DNA of 64,000 nucleotides from Patagioenas fasciata (taxonomy: Eukaryota > Chordata > Aves > Columbiformes > Columbidae), in NCBI RefSeq assembly GCF_037038585.1, contig NC_092523.1, positions 50,609,501 through 50,673,500 on the forward strand, read 5' to 3'. Both the position numbers and the translations under genes were made by a program. Positions 1 through 13,570 of this stretch are shown here, in pieces. Within the stretch, counting starts at the first letter, position 1. Each line of letters starts with the position of its first letter. Under the pieces are notes generated by a model. It ran no database searches, was not told where the DNA came from, and saw nothing but the letters and a program-made list of their open reading frames with translations.

Positions 1-1697
1 TGCGGTCACAGAGGCAGCAGCTTTTGCACAGATGCTCTGGTGATTCTGGCACTTTCCAGGCACACTCCTGAAAGTCGCGCACACTGCTGTTCACTCGCTA
101 AACGACCTCTTGGGAAACACGTCTCCGGTCGATGGACCGCTCAGATTGCTTCTCGTGTAACTGTGAACTGTGTCAGCGCAGGGAATCCGTCTCTGTTGAG
201 CAGATGTCAATCCTGCCTCGCTTTTGCTTTGTTGCCTCTACCAAGATGATTTCCCGTTTCTCTCTTCACTGGAGCACGCAGACACAGCCAACGCACATCA
301 AGTGTCAAGAGACACGCTCTGCTGAGCTCAACGCTTGTGCAGATGCACATGTGCGACGAAGTCAACACACGTGCTTGTGGAGAGAAAGAAAGGGACTCCC
401 AGGCGTGTGGAGCGACGGGGAGAAAGAGCGGGCGCTGAGGAACACAGTTTCAAACAGACTGTCTCCACACAAACAGGCACCTGTCTGCAGGTATCCTAGA
501 TCTTGATTCTTGAACTTGAGGAAACACGCGTCTGAGCAAAACTCCCAAACGCTTCCAGGAAAGACACACGCTCTCCCACAAGCACACAAGTGTTTGCCCT
601 CAGCTATAGATCAGGGACAAGCTTGTGAAGAGATGCCCTGCTATTCTTTCGCCTTATGGCATCACGTGTTTCGTTCCTCTTGGAGATCGATTGTTAAAGG
701 TCTTTCCTAGGGCGACTGTGAAGCATTTGCCAGCGGAGGAGAAGTAGCACGGAGCAGCATTCAGTACTGCCTACGAGTGTCTTTGCTACCCTACTAGCGG
801 AGCTCCAAGAACAGGCACACATCTTCAGGTACCTTCCAAATGTGGATTCCCCTGCAGCCCCGTAGGCGGGCGTGCAGTACGCCAACCATCAACGGACGTT
901 TTTCCCCTCAAGCCTGTCAGGACGTTGCTCGTCCGTCTTTCCCTCAATAGATGGGAGTAGGCGCGCTTGCAGATGTGTGCGTGTGTGTGGCCACGCGTTT
1001 GCTTAGGCATCAGTGTGTGAAAAGGTAGGTGCTTTTCTCTAGCTGCGTGTGCGTGCACGTGGTGCTGGGTGCACATCCCTGGGTGCTCGTGGAAAGGTTT
1101 CTGCATGGTTTTCGCTGAGGAATCGTGTGTGTGCACATGGACAAAGAGAAGGCGCAGCAACCGGGTTCCAGCGCCGAAGAAGGCAAAAGGCAAGGTTTCC
1201 GGCGCTATCTCCTTCTCTCCGCAGACCTAGTCGCGCAAAGCAAGCCGCTAAGCCGGCGACCGGCAAGAGAGCTACAACGAAGCATGTCGAACGGAGAAAA
1301 TAGCAGCAGCTCATCTGTTCACACCTTGTTTCTGCCATGTGCTTGAACGCCAAGACGTTCGCGCTTCTGTGAGATGAAAGACGTCCTTCTGCATATGTGG
1401 TTGCTCACACCGGTGCACTTGTTAGTGTATCCATTCAGTCCTGGGCTGCGGGGCATTCAGAAGTGGCTCTGTGGAGACGTCTGCATAGAGGCAGCTGTCA
1501 GAACACGCACACTCGATTGTTCACCAAAACATATGCAGACGCGTCCTTAGCCTGTAGATTTGGATGCACAGAGTTCCCTGTGTTCGCAAGAGACAAGGGA
1601 ATCGCGTCTGTACGCACAGAAGCAATAGCGGACCGTTTCCCTCGGAGTGAACGCGAAGAGCCGTCTATGTACTCGCAGACACGGGAACGTGCCTCAA
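1..1697 (+). repeat. Monomer U1
   Basis: Reference phase for all monomer positions quoted here. Full length. Diagnostic bases: 277C, 453A/456A, 637C, 699G, 971A, 1287T, 1393A, 1433A. Confidence 0.97.
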
Positions 1698-3394
1698 TGC
1701 GGTCACAGAGGCAGCAGCTTTTGCACAGATGCTCTGGTGATTCTGGCACTTTCCAGGCACACTCCTGAAAGTCGCGCACACTGCTGTTCACTCGCTAAAC
1801 GACCTCTTGGGAAACACGTCTCCGGTCGATGGACCGCTCAGATTGCTTCTCGTGTAACTGTGAACTGTGTCAGCGCAGGGAATCCGTCTCTGTTGAGCAG
1901 ATGTCAATCCTGCCTCGCTTTTGCTTTGTTGCCTCTACCAAGATGATTTCCCGTTTCTCTCTTCACTGGAGCAGGCAGACACAGCCAACGCACATCAAGT
2001 GTCAAGAGACACGCTCTGCTGAGCTCAACGCTTGTGCAGATGCACATGTGCGACGAAGTCAACACACGTGCTTGTGGAGAGAAAGAAAGGGACTCCCAGG
2101 CGTGTGGAGCGACGGGGAGAAAGAGCGGGCGCTGAGGAACACAGTTTCAAACAGACTGTCTCCACACAAACAGGCACCTGTCTGCAGGTATCCTAGATCT
2201 TGATTCTTGAACTTGAGGAAACACGCGTCTGAGCAAAACTCCCAAACGCTTCCAGGAAAGACACACGCTCTCCCACAAGCACACAAGTGTTTGCCCTCAG
2301 CTATAGATCAGGGACAAGCTTGTGAAGAGATGCGCTGCTATTCTTTCGCCTTATGGCATCACGTGTTTCGTTCCTCTTGGAGATCGATTGTTAAAGGTCT
2401 TTCCTAGGGCGACTGTGAAGCATTTGCCAGCGGAGGAGAAGTAGCACGGAGCAGCATTCAGTACTGCCTACGAGTGTCTTTGCTACCCTACTAGCGGAGC
2501 TCCAAGAACAGGCACACATCTTCAGGTACCTTCCAAATGTGGATTCCCCTGCAGCCCCGTAGGCGGGCGTGCAGTACGCCAACCATCAACGGACGTTTTT
2601 CCCCTCAAGCCTGTCAGGACGTTGCTCGTCCGTCTTTCCCTCAATAGATGGGAGTAGGCGCGCTTGCGGATGTGTGCGTGTGTGTGGCCACGTGTTTGCT
2701 TAGGCATCAGTGTGTGAAAAGGTAGGTGCTTTTCTCTAGCTGCGTGTGCGTGCACGTGGTGCTGGGTGCACATCCCTGGGTGCTCGTGGAAAGGTTTCTG
2801 CATGGTTTTCGCTGAGGAATCGTGTGTGTGCACATGGACAAAGAGAAGGCGCAGCAACCGGGTTCCAGCGCCGAAGAAGGCAAAAGGCAAGGTTTCCGGC
2901 GCTATCTCCTTCTCTCCGCAGACCTAGTCGCGCAAAGCAAGCCGCTAAGCCGGCGACCGGCAAGAGAGCTACAACGAAGCATGCCGAACGGAGAAAATAG
3001 CAGCAGCTCATCTGTTCACACCTTGTTTCTGCCATGTGCTTGAACGCCAAGACGTTCGCGCTTCTGTGAGATGAAAGACGTCCTTCTGCATATGTGGTTG
3101 CTCACACCGGTGCACTTGTTAGTGTATCCCTTCAGTCCTGGGCTGCGGGGCATTCAGAAGTGGCTCTGTGGAGACGTCTGCATAGAGGCAGCTGTCAGAA
3201 CACGCACACTCGATTGTTCACCAAAACATATGCAGACGCGTCCTTAGCCTGTAGATTTGGATGCACAGAGTTCCCTGTGTTCGCAAGAGACAAGGGAATC
3301 GCGTCTGTACGCACAGAAGCAATAGCGGACCGTTTCCCTCGGAGTGAACGCGAAGAGCCGTCTATGTACTCGCAGACACGGGAACGTGCCTCAA
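1698..3394 (+). repeat. Monomer U2
   Basis: Full length. 277G, 637G, 971G, 1287C (which creates GCATGC), 1393A, 1433C. Private 995T turns CCACGCG into CCACGTG near 2692. Confidence 0.97.
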
Positions 3395-5091
3395 TGCGGT
3401 CACAGAGGCAGCAGCTTTTGCACAGATGCTCTGGTGATTCTGGCACTTTCCAGGCACACTCCTGAAAGTCGCGCACACTGCTGTTCACTCGCTAAACGAC
3501 CTCTTGGGAAACACGTCTCCGGTCGATGGACCGCTCAGATTGCTTCTCGTGTAACTGTGAACTGTGTCAGCGCAGGGAATCCGTCTCTGTTGAGCAGATG
3601 TCAATCCTGCCTCGCTTTTGCTTTGTTGCCTCTACCAAGATGATTTCCCGTTTCTCTCTTCACTGGAGCAGGCAGACACAGCCAACGCACATCAAGTGTC
3701 AAGAGACACGCTCTGCTGAGCTCAACGCTTGTGCAGATGCACATGTGCGACGAAGTCAACACACGTGCTTGTGGAGAGAAAGAAAGGGACTCCCAGGCGT
3801 GTGGAGCGACGGGGAGAAAGAGCGGGCGCTGAGGAACACAGTTTCAAACAGACTGTCTCCACACAAACAGGCACCTGTCTGCAGGTATCCTAGATCTTGA
3901 TTCTTGAACTTGAGGAAACACGCGTCTGAGCAAAACTCCCAAACGCTTCCAGGAAAGACACACGCTCTCCCACAAGCACACAAGTGTTTGCCCTCAGCTA
4001 TAGATCAGGGACAAGCTTGTGAAGAGATGCCCTGCTATTCTTTCGCCTTATGGCATCACGTGTTTCGTTCCTCTTGGAGATCGATTGTTAAAGGTCTTTC
4101 CTAGGGCGACTGTGAAGCATTTGCCAGCGGAGGAGAAGTAGCACGGAGCAGCATTCAGTACTGCCTACGAGTGTCTTTGCTACCCTACTAGCGGAGCTCC
4201 AAGAACAGGCACACATCTTCAGGTACCTTCCAAATGTGGATTCCCCTGCAGCCCCGTAGGCGGGCGTGCAGTACGCCAACCATCAACGGACGTTTTTCCC
4301 CTCAAGCCTGTCAGGACGTTGCTCGTCCGTCTTTCCCTCAATAGATGGGAGTAGGCGCGCTTGCAGATGTGTGCGTGTGTGTGGCCACGCGTTTGCTTAG
4401 GCATCAGTGTGTGAAAAGGTAGGTGCTTTTCTCTAGCTGCGTGTGCGTGCACGTGGTGCTGGGTGCACATCCCTGGGTGCTCGTGGAAAGGTTTCTGCAT
4501 GGTTTTCGCTGAGGAATCGTGTGTGTGCACATGGACAAAGAGAAGGCGCAGCAACCGGGTTCCAGCGCCGAAGAAGGCAAAAGGCAAGGTTTCCGGCGCT
4601 ATCTCCTTCTCTCCGCAGACCTAGTCGCGCAAAGCAAGCCGCTAAGCCGGCGACCGGCAAGAGAGCTACAACGAAGCATGTCGAACGGAGAAAATAGCAG
4701 CAGCTCATCTGTTCACACCTTGTTTCTGCCATGTGCTTGAACGCCAAGACGTTCGCGCTTCTGTGAGATGAAAGACGTCCTTCTGCATATGTGGTTGCTC
4801 ACACCGGTGCACTTGTTAGTGTATCCATTCAGTCCTGGGCTGCGGGGCATTCAGAAGTGGCTCTGTGGAGACGTCTGCATAGAGGCAGCTGTCAGAACAC
4901 GCACACTCGATTGTTCACCAAAACATATGCAGACGCGTCCTTAGCCTGTAGATTTGGATGCACAGAGTTCCCTGTGTTCGCAAGAGACAAGGGAATCGCG
5001 TCTGTACGCACAGAAGCAATAGCGGACCGTTTCCCTCGGAGTGAACGCGAAGAGCCGTCTATGTACTCGCAGACACGGGAACGTGCCTCAA
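3395..5091 (+). repeat. Monomer U3
   Basis: Full length and close to U1 (637C, 971A, 1287T, 1393A, 1433A), but with 277G. Confidence 0.97.
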
Positions 5092-6788
5092 TGCGGTCAC
5101 AGAGGCAGCAGCTTTTGCACAGATGCTCTGGTGATTCTGGCACTTTCCAGGCACACTCCTGAAAGTCGCGCACACTGCTGTTCACTCGCTAAACGACCTC
5201 TTGGGAAACACGTCTCCGGTCGATGGACCGCTCAGATTGCTTCTCGTGTAACTGTGAACTGTGTCAGCGCAGGGAATCCGTCTCTGTTGAGCAGATGTCA
5301 ATCCTGCCTCGCTTTTGCTTTGTTGCCTCTACCAAGATGATTTCCCGTTTCTCTCTTCACTGGAGCACGCAGACACAGCCAACGCACATCAAGTGTCAAG
5401 AGACACGCTCTGCTGAGCTCAACGCTTGTGCAGATGCACATGTGCGACGAAGTCAACACACGTGCTTGTGGAGAGAAAGAAAGGGACTCCCAGGCGTGTG
5501 GAGCGACGGGGAGAAAGAGCGGGCGCTGAGGAACACAGTTTCAAACAGACTGTCTCCACACAAACAGGCACCTGTCTGCAGGTATCCTAGATCTTGATTC
5601 TTGAACTTGAGGAAACACGCGTCTGAGCAAAACTCCCAAACGCTTCCAGGAAAGACACACGCTCTCCCACAAGCACACAAGTGTTTGCCCTCAGCTATAG
5701 ATCAGGGACAAGCTTGTGAAGAGATGCGCTGCTATTCTTTCGCCTTATGGCATCACGTGTTTCGTTCCTCTTGGAGATCGATTGTTAAAGGTCTTTCCTA
5801 GGGCGACTGTGAAGCATTTGCCAGCGGAGGAGAAGTAGCACGGAGCAGCATTCAGTACTGCCTACGAGTGTCTTTGCTACCCTACTAGCGGAGCTCCAAG
5901 AACAGGCACACATCTTCAGGTACCTTCCAAATGTGGATTCCCCTGCAGCCCCGTAGGCGGGCGTGCAGTACGCCAACCATCAACGGACGTTTTTCCCCTC
6001 AAGCCTGTCAGGACGTTGCTCGTCCGTCTTTCCCTCAATAGATGGGAGTAGGCGCGCTTGCGGATGTGTGCGTGTGTGTGGCCACGCGTTTGCTTAGGCA
6101 TCAGTGTGTGAAAAGGTAGGTGCTTTTCTCTAGCTGCGTGTGCGTGCACGTGGTGCTGGGTGCACATCCCTGGGTGCTCGTGGAAAGGTTTCTGCATGGT
6201 TTTCGCTGAGGAATCGTGTGTGTGCACATGGACAAAGAGAAGGCGCAGCAACCGGGTTCCAGCGCCGAAGAAGGCAAAAGGCAAGGTTTCCGGCGCTATC
6301 TCCTTCTCTCCGCAGACCTAGTCGCGCAAAGCAAGCCGCTAAGCCGGCGACCGGCAAGAGAGCTACAACGAAGCATGCCGAACGGAGAAAATAGCAGCAG
6401 CTCATCTGTTCACACCTTGTTTCTGCCATGTGCTTGAACGCCAAGACGTTCGCGCTTCTGTGAGATGAAAGACGTCCTTCTGCATATGTGGTTGCTCACA
6501 CCGGTGCACTTGTTAGTGTATCCCTTCAGTCCTGGGCTGCGGGGCATTCAGAAGTGGCTCTGTGGAGACGTCTGCATAGAGGCAGCTGTCAGAACACGCA
6601 CACTCGATTGTTCACCAAAACATATGCAGACGCGTCCTTAGCCTGTAGATTTGGATGCACAGAGTTCCCTGTGTTCGCAAGAGACAAGGGAATCGCGTCT
6701 GTACGCACAGAAGCAATAGCGGACCGTTTCCCTCGGAGTGAACGCGAAGAGCCGTCTATGTACTCGCAGACACGGGAACGTGCCTCAA
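5092..6788 (+). repeat. Monomer U4
   Basis: Full length and close to U2 (637G, 971G, 1287C, 1393A, 1433C), but with 277C and without the 995T variant. Confidence 0.97.
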
Positions 6789-8485
6789 TGCGGTCACAGA
6801 GGCAGCAGCTTTTGCACAGATGCTCTGGTGATTCTGGCACTTTCCAGGCACACTCCTGAAAGTCGCGCACACTGCTGTTCACTCGCTAAACGACCTCTTG
6901 GGAAACACGTCTCCGGTCGATGGACCGCTCAGATTGCTTCTCGTGTAACTGTGAACTGTGTCAGCGCAGGGAATCCGTCTCTGTTGAGCAGATGTCAATC
7001 CTGCCTCGCTTTTGCTTTGTTGCCTCTACCAAGATGATTTCCCGTTTCTCTCTTCACTGGAGCAGGCAGACACAGCCAACGCACATCAAGTGTCAAGAGA
7101 CACGCTCTGCTGAGCTCAACGCTTGTGCAGATGCACATGTGCGACGAAGTCAACACACGTGCTTGTGGAGAGAAAGAAAGGGACTCCCAGGCGTGTGGAG
7201 CGACGGGGAGAAAGAGCGGGCGCTGAGGAACACAGTTTCAAACAGACTGTCTCCACACAAACAGGCACCTGTCTGCAGGTATCCTAGATCTTGATTCTTG
7301 AACTTGAGGAAACACGCGTCTGAGCAAAACTCCCAAACGCTTCCAGGAAAGACACACGCTCTCCCACAAGCACACAAGTGTTTGCCCTCAGCTATAGATC
7401 AGGGACAAGCTTGTGAAGAGATGCGCTGCTATTCTTTCGCCTTATGGCATCACGTGTTTCGTTCCTCTTGGAGATCGATTGTTAAAGGTCTTTCCTAGGG
7501 CGACTGTGAAGCATTTGCCAGCGGAGGAGAAGTAGCACGGAGCAGCATTCAGTACTGCCTACGAGTGTCTTTGCTACCCTACTAGCGGAGCTCCAAGAAC
7601 AGGCACACATCTTCAGGTACCTTCCAAATGTGGATTCCCCTGCAGCCCCGTAGGCGGGCGTGCAGTACGCCAACCATCAACGGACGTTTTTCCCCTCAAG
7701 CCTGTCAGGACGTTGCTCGTCCGTCTTTCCCTCAATAGATGGGAGTAGGCGCGCTTGCGGATGTGTGCGTGTGTGTGGCCACGCGTTTGCTTAGGCATCA
7801 GTGTGTGAAAAGGTAGGTGCTTTTCTCTAGCTGCGTGTGCGTGCACGTGGTGCTGGGTGCACATCCCTGGGTGCTCGTGGAAAGGTTTCTGCATGGTTTT
7901 CGCTGAGGAATCGTGTGTGTGCACATGGACAAAGAGAAGGCGCAGCAACCGGGTTCCAGCGCCGAAGAAGGCAAAAGGCAAGGTTTCCGGCGCTATCTCC
8001 TTCTCTCCGCAGACCTAGTCGCGCAAAGCAAGCCGCTAAGCCGGCGACCGGCAAGAGAGCTACAACGAAGCATGCCGAACGGAGAAAATAGCAGCAGCTC
8101 ATCTGTTCACACCTTGTTTCTGCCATGTGCTTGAACGCCAAGACGTTCGCGCTTCTGTGAGATGAAAGACGTCCTTCTGCGTATGTGGTTGCTCACACCG
8201 GTGCACTTGTTAGTGTATCCCTTCAGTCCTGGGCTGCGGGGCATTCAGAAGTGGCTCTGTGGAGACGTCTGCATAGAGGCAGCTGTCAGAACACGCACAC
8301 TCGATTGTTCACCAAAACATATGCAGACGCGTCCTTAGCCTGTAGATTTGGATGCACAGAGTTCCCTGTGTTCGCAAGAGACAAGGGAATCGCGTCTGTA
8401 CGCACAGAAGCAATAGCGGACCGTTTCCCTCGGAGTGAACGCGAAGAGCCGTCTATGTACTCGCAGACACGGGAACGTGCCTCAA
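6789..8485 (+). repeat. Monomer U5
   Basis: Full length. 277G, 637G, 971G, 1287C, 1393G, 1433C. It follows U4 as a second C-type monomer, so the alternation stops here. Confidence 0.97.
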
Positions 8486-10179
8486 TGCGGTCACAGAGGC
8501 AGCAGCTTTTGCACAGATGCTCTGGTGATTCTGGCACTTTCCAGGCACACTCCTGAAAGTCGCGCACACTGCTGTTCACTCGCTAAACGACCTCTTGGGA
8601 AACACGTCTCCGGTCGATGGACCGCTCAGATTGCTTCTCGTGTAACTGTGAACTGTGTCAGCGCAGGGAATCCGTCTCTGTTGAGCAGATGTCAATCCTG
8701 CCTCGCTTTTGCTTTGTTGCCTCTACCAAGATGATTTCCCGTTTCTCTCTTCACTGGAGCAGGCAGACACAGCCAACGCACATCAAGTGTCAAGAGACAC
8801 GCTCTGCTGAGCTCAACGCTTGTGCAGATGCACATGTGCGACGAAGTCAACACACGTGCTTGTGGAGAGAAAGAAAGGGACTCCCAGGCGTGTGGAGCGA
8901 CGGGGAGAAAGAGCGGGCGCTGAGGAACACAGATTCAGACCGACTGTCTCCACACAAACAGGCACCTGTCTGCAGGTATCCTAGATCTTGATTCTTGAAC
9001 TTGAGGAAACACGCGTCTGAGCAAAACTCCCAAACGCTTCCAGGAAAGACACACGCTCTCCCACAAGCACACAAGTGTTTGCCCTCAGCTATAGATCAGG
9101 GACAAGCTTGTGAAGAGATGCGCTGCTATTCTTTCGCCTTATGGCATCACGTGTTTCGTTCCTCTTGGATATCGATTGTTAAACGTCTTTCCTAGGGCGA
9201 CTGTGAAGCATTTGCCAGCGGAGGAGAAGTAGCACGGAGCAGCATTCAGTACTGCCTACGAGTGTCTTTGCTACCCTACTAGCGGAGCTCCAAGAACAGG
9301 CACACATCTTCAGGTACCTTCCAAATGTGGATTCCCCTGCAGCCCCGTAGGCGGGCGTGCAGTACGCCAACCATCAACGGACGTTTTTCCCCTCAAGCCT
9401 GTCAGGACGTTGCTCGTCCGTCTTTCCCTCAATAGATGGGAGTAGGCGCGCTTGCGGATGTGTGCGTGTGTGTGGCCACGCGTTTGCTTAGGCATCAGTG
9501 TGTGAAAAGGTAGGTGCTTTTCTCTAGCTGCGTGTGCGTGCACGTGGTGCTGGGTGCACATCCCTGGGTGCTCGTGGAAAGGTTTCTGCATGGTTTTCGC
9601 TGAGGAATCGTGTGTGTGCACATGGACAAAGAGAAGGCGCAGCAACCGGGTTCCAGCGCCGAAGAAGGCAAAAGGCAAGGTTTCCGGCGCTATCTCCTCT
9701 CCGCAGACCTAGTCGCGCAAAGCAAGCCGCTAAGCCGGCGACCGGCAAGAGAGCTACAACGAAGCATGCCGAACGGAGAAAATAGCAGCAGCTCATCTGT
9801 TCACACCTTGTTTCTGCCATGTGCTTGAACGCCAAGACGTTCGCGCTTCTGTGAGATGAAAGACGTCCTTCTGCGTATGTGGTTGCTCACACCGGTGCAC
9901 TTGTTAGTGTATCCCTTCAGTCCTGGGCTGCGTGGCATTCAGAAGTGGCTCTGTGGAGACGACTGCATAGAGGCAGCTGTCAGAACACGCACACTCGATT
10001 GTTCACCAAAACATATGCAGACGCGTCCTTAGCCTGTAGATTTGGATGCACAGAGTTCCCTGTGTTCGCAAGAGACAAGGGAATCGCGTCTGTACGCACA
10101 GAAGCAATAGCGGACCGTTTCCCTCGGAGTGAACGCGAAGAGCCGTCTATGTACTCGCAGACACGGGAACGTGCCTCAA
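8486..10179 (+). repeat. Monomer U6 (1,694 bp, 3-bp deletion)
   Basis: Carries the 3-bp deletion in the CTTCTCT tract (monomer positions 1212-1217, near 9697), with 453G/456C, 685T/699C, 1451T and 1480A. Private 448A near 8933. Confidence 0.97.
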
Positions 10180-11876
10180 TGCGGTCACAGAGGCAGCAGC
10201 TTTTGCACAGATGCTCTGGTGATTCTGGCACTTTCCAGGCACACTCCTGAAAGTCGCGCACACTGCTGTTCACTCGCTAAACGACCTCTTGGGAAACACG
10301 TCTCCGGTCGATGGACCGCTCAGATTGCTTCTCGTGTAACTGTGAACTGTGTCAGCGCAGGGAATCCGTCTCTGTTGAGCAGATGTCAATCCTGCCTCGC
10401 TTTTGCTTTGTTGCCTCTACCAAGATGATTTCCCGTTTCTCTCTTCACTGGAGCAGGCAGACACAGCCAACGCACATCAAGTGTCAAGAGACACGCTCTG
10501 CTGAGCTCAACGCTTGTGCAGATGCACATGTGCGACGAAGTCAACACACGTGCTTGTGGAGAGAAAGAAAGGGACTCCCAGGCGTGTGGAGCGACGGGGA
10601 GAAAGAGCGGGCGCTGAGGAACACAGTTTCAAACAGACTGTCTCCACACAAACAGGCACCTGTCTGCAGGTATCCTAGATCTTGATTCTTGAACTTGAGG
10701 AAACACGCGTCTGAGCAAAACTCCCAAACGCTTCCAGGAAAGACACACGCTCTCCCACAAGCACACAAGTGTTTGCCCTCAGCTATAGATCAGGGACAAG
10801 CTTGTGAAGAGATGCCCTGCTATTCTTTCGCCTTATGGCATCACGTGTTTCGTTCCTCTTGGAGATCGATTGTTAAAGGTCTTTCCTAGGGCGACTGTGA
10901 AGCATTTGCCAGCGGAGGAGAAGTAGCACGGAGCAGCATTCAGTACTGCCTACGAGTGTCTTTGCTACCCTACTAGCGGAGCTCCAAGAACAGGCACACA
11001 TCTTCAGGTACCTTCCAAATGTGGATTCCCCTGCAGCCCCGTAGGCGGGCGTGCAGTACGCCAACCATCAACGGACGTTTTTCCCCTCAAGCCTGTCAGG
11101 ACGTTGCTCGTCCGTCTTTCCCTCAATAGATGGGAGTAGGCGCGCTTGCGGATGTGTGCGTGTGTGTGGCCACGCGTTTGCTTAGGCATCAGTGTGTGAA
11201 AAGGTAGGTGCTTTTCTCTAGCTGCGTGTGCGTGCACGTGGTGCTGGGTGCACATCCCTGGGTGCTCGTGGAAAGGTTTCTGCATGGTTTTCGCTGAGGA
11301 ATCGTGTGTGTGCACATGGACAAAGAGAAGGCGCAGCAACCGGGTTCCAGCGCCGAAGAAGGCAAAAGGCAAGGTTTCCGGCGCTATCTCCTTCTCTCCG
11401 CAGACCTAGTCGCGCAAAGCAAGCCGCTAAGCCGGCGACCGGCAAGAGAGCTACAACGAAGCATGTCGAACGGAGAAAATAGCAGCAGCTCATCTGTTCA
11501 CACCTTGTTTCTGCCATGTGCTTGAACGCCAAGACGTTCGCGCTTCTGTGAGATGAAAGACGTCCTTCTGCATATGTGGTTGCTCACACCGGTGCACTTG
11601 TTAGTGTATCCATTCAGTCCTGGGCTGCGGGGCATTCAGAAGTGGCTCTGTGGAGACGTCTGCATAGAGGCAGCTGTCAGAACACGCACACTCGATTGTT
11701 CACCAAAACATATGCAGACGCGTCCTTAGCCTGTAGATTTGGATGCACAGAGTTCCCTGTGTTCGCAAGAGACAAGGGAATCGCGTCTGTACGCACAGAA
11801 GCAATAGCGGACCGTTTCCCTCGGAGTGAACGCGAAGAGCCGTCTATGTACTCGCAGACACGGGAACGTGCCTCAA
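10180..11876 (+). repeat. Monomer U7
   Basis: Full length. A U1/U3-like monomer (453A, 637C, 699G, 1287T, 1393A, 1433A) with 971G. It is inserted between deletion-type monomers U6 and U8. Confidence 0.97.
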
Positions 11877-13570
11877 TGCGGTCACAGAGGCAGCAGCTTT
11901 TGCACAGATGCTCTGGTGATTCTGGCACTTTCCAGGCACACTCCTGAAAGCCGCGCACACTGCTGTTCACTCGCTAAACGACCTCTTGGGAAACACGTCT
12001 CCGGTCGATGGACCGCTCAGATTGCTTCTCGTGTAACTGTGAACTGTGTCAGCGCAGGGAATCCGTCTCTGTTGAGCAGATGTCAATCCTGCCTCGCTTT
12101 TGCTTTGTTGCCTCTACCAAGATGATTTCCCGTTTCTCTCTTCACTGGAGCACGCAGACACAGCCAACGCACATCAAGTGTCAAGAGACACGCTCTGCTG
12201 AGCTCAACGCTTGTGCAGATGCACATGTGCGACGAAGTCAACACACGTGCTTGTGGAGAGAAAGAAAGGGACTCCCAGGCGTGTGGAGCGACGGGGAGAA
12301 AGAGCGGGCGCTGAGGAACACAGTTTCAGACCGACTGTCTCCACACAAACAGGCACCTGTCTGCAGGTATCCTAGATCTTGATTCTTGAACTTGAGGAAA
12401 CACGCGTCTGAGCAAAACTCCCAAACGCTTCCAGGAAAGACACACGCTCTCCCACAAGCACACAAGTGTTTGCCCTCAGCTATAGATCAGGGACAAGCTT
12501 GTGAAGAGATGCGCTGCTATTCTTTCGCCTTATGGCATCACGTGTTTCGTTCCTCTTGGATATCGATTGTTAAACGTCTTTCCTAGGGCGACTGTGAAGC
12601 ATTTGCCAGCGGAGGAGAAGTAGCACGGAGCAGCATTCAGTACTGCCTACGAGTGTCTTTGCTACCCTACTAGCGGAGCTCCAAGAACAGGCACACATCT
12701 TCAGGTACCTTCCAAATGTGGATTCCCCTGCAGCCCCGTAGGCGGGCGTGCAGTACGCCAACCATCAACGGACGTTTTTCCCCTCAAGCCTGTCAGGACG
12801 TTGCTCGTCCGTCTTTCCCTCAATAGATGGGAGTAGGCGCGCTTGCGGATGTGTGCGTGTGTGTGGCCACGCGTTTGCTTAGGCATCAGTGTGTGAAAAG
12901 GTAGGTGCTTTTCTCTAGCTGCGTGTGCGTGCACGTGGTGCTGGGTGCACATCCCTGGGTGCTCGTGGAAAGGTTTCTGCATGGTTTTCGCTGAGGAATC
13001 GTGTGTGTGCACATGGACAAAGAGAAGGCGCAGCAACCGGGTTCCAGCGCCGAAGAAGGCAAAAGGCAAGGTTTCCGGCGCTATCTCCTCTCCGCAGACC
13101 TAGTCGCGCAAAGCAAGCCGCTAAGCCGGCGACCGGCAAGAGAGCTACAACGAAGCATGCCGAACGGAGAAAATAGCAGCAGCTCATCTGTTCACACCTT
13201 GTTTCTGCCATGTGCTTGAACGCCAAGACGTTCGCGCTTCTGTGAGATGAAAGACGTCCTTCTGCGTATGTGGTTGCTCACACCGGTGCACTTGTTAGTG
13301 TATCCCTTCAGTCCTGGGCTGCGTGGCATTCAGAAGTGGCTCTGTGGAGACGACTGCATAGAGGCAGCTGTCAGAACACGCACACTCGATTGTTCACCAA
13401 AACATATGCAGACGCGTCCTTAGCCTGTAGATTTGGATGCACAGAGTTCCCTGTGTTCGCAAGAGACAAGGGAATCGCGTCTGTACGCACAGAAGCAATA
13501 GCGGACCGTTTCCCTCGGAGTGAACGCGAAGAGCCGTCTATGTACTCGCAGACACGGGAACGTGCCTCAA
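11877..13570 (+). repeat. Monomer U8 (1,694 bp, 3-bp deletion)
   Basis: Same haplotype as U6 and U9 (453G/456C, 685T/699C, 3-bp deletion, 1451T, 1480A), but with 277C and 73C (AAAGCCGCG near 11949). Confidence 0.97.

Larger units (their letters stand above)
1..6788 (+). repeat. Probable 3,394-bp dimers U1-U2 and U3-U4
   Basis: U1 and U3 share 637C, 971A, 1287T and 1433A. U2 and U4 share 637G, 971G, 1287C and 1433C. The alternation has a period of two monomers (3,394 bp), but site 277 (C, G, G, C) breaks it. This is an older or partly scrambled dimer that lacks the 6-bp deletion of the U12-U17 dimers. Confidence 0.7.

Noticed and set aside
475..495. Small inverted repeat ACCTG-TCTG-CAGGT as a terminator or RNA hairpin
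   Set aside because: Five-base arms are too short to support a call, and there is no transcript evidence.
132..506. 124-codon open frame repeated in almost every monomer, with its antisense 75-codon partner at 362-589
   Set aside because: No recognisable domain, no start-site context that can be judged, overlapped by other frames, and cut to 73 codons by a stop in U13. Treated as chance openness in a CpG-rich satellite.
1261..1300. Possible CENP-B box (TTCG followed by A and CGGG) in the satellite, suggesting a centromere
   Set aside because: The nearest match on the - strand has TTCGTTGTA but lacks the CGGG half. Position beside telomere-like DNA also argues for a subtelomere.
825..1353. 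Antisense frames of 122 and 104 codons and sense frames of 84 and 73 codons over the same bases
   Set aside because: Four frames over the same stretch cannot all be genes. The translations are rich in Arg, His and Cys, typical of non-coding GC-rich DNA, and no family is recognisable.
1397..1768. 123-codon frame crossing the chosen monomer boundary
   Set aside because: U12, U14 and U16 have a stop right after its first codon, and the inverted copies vary freely in it. No family resemblance.
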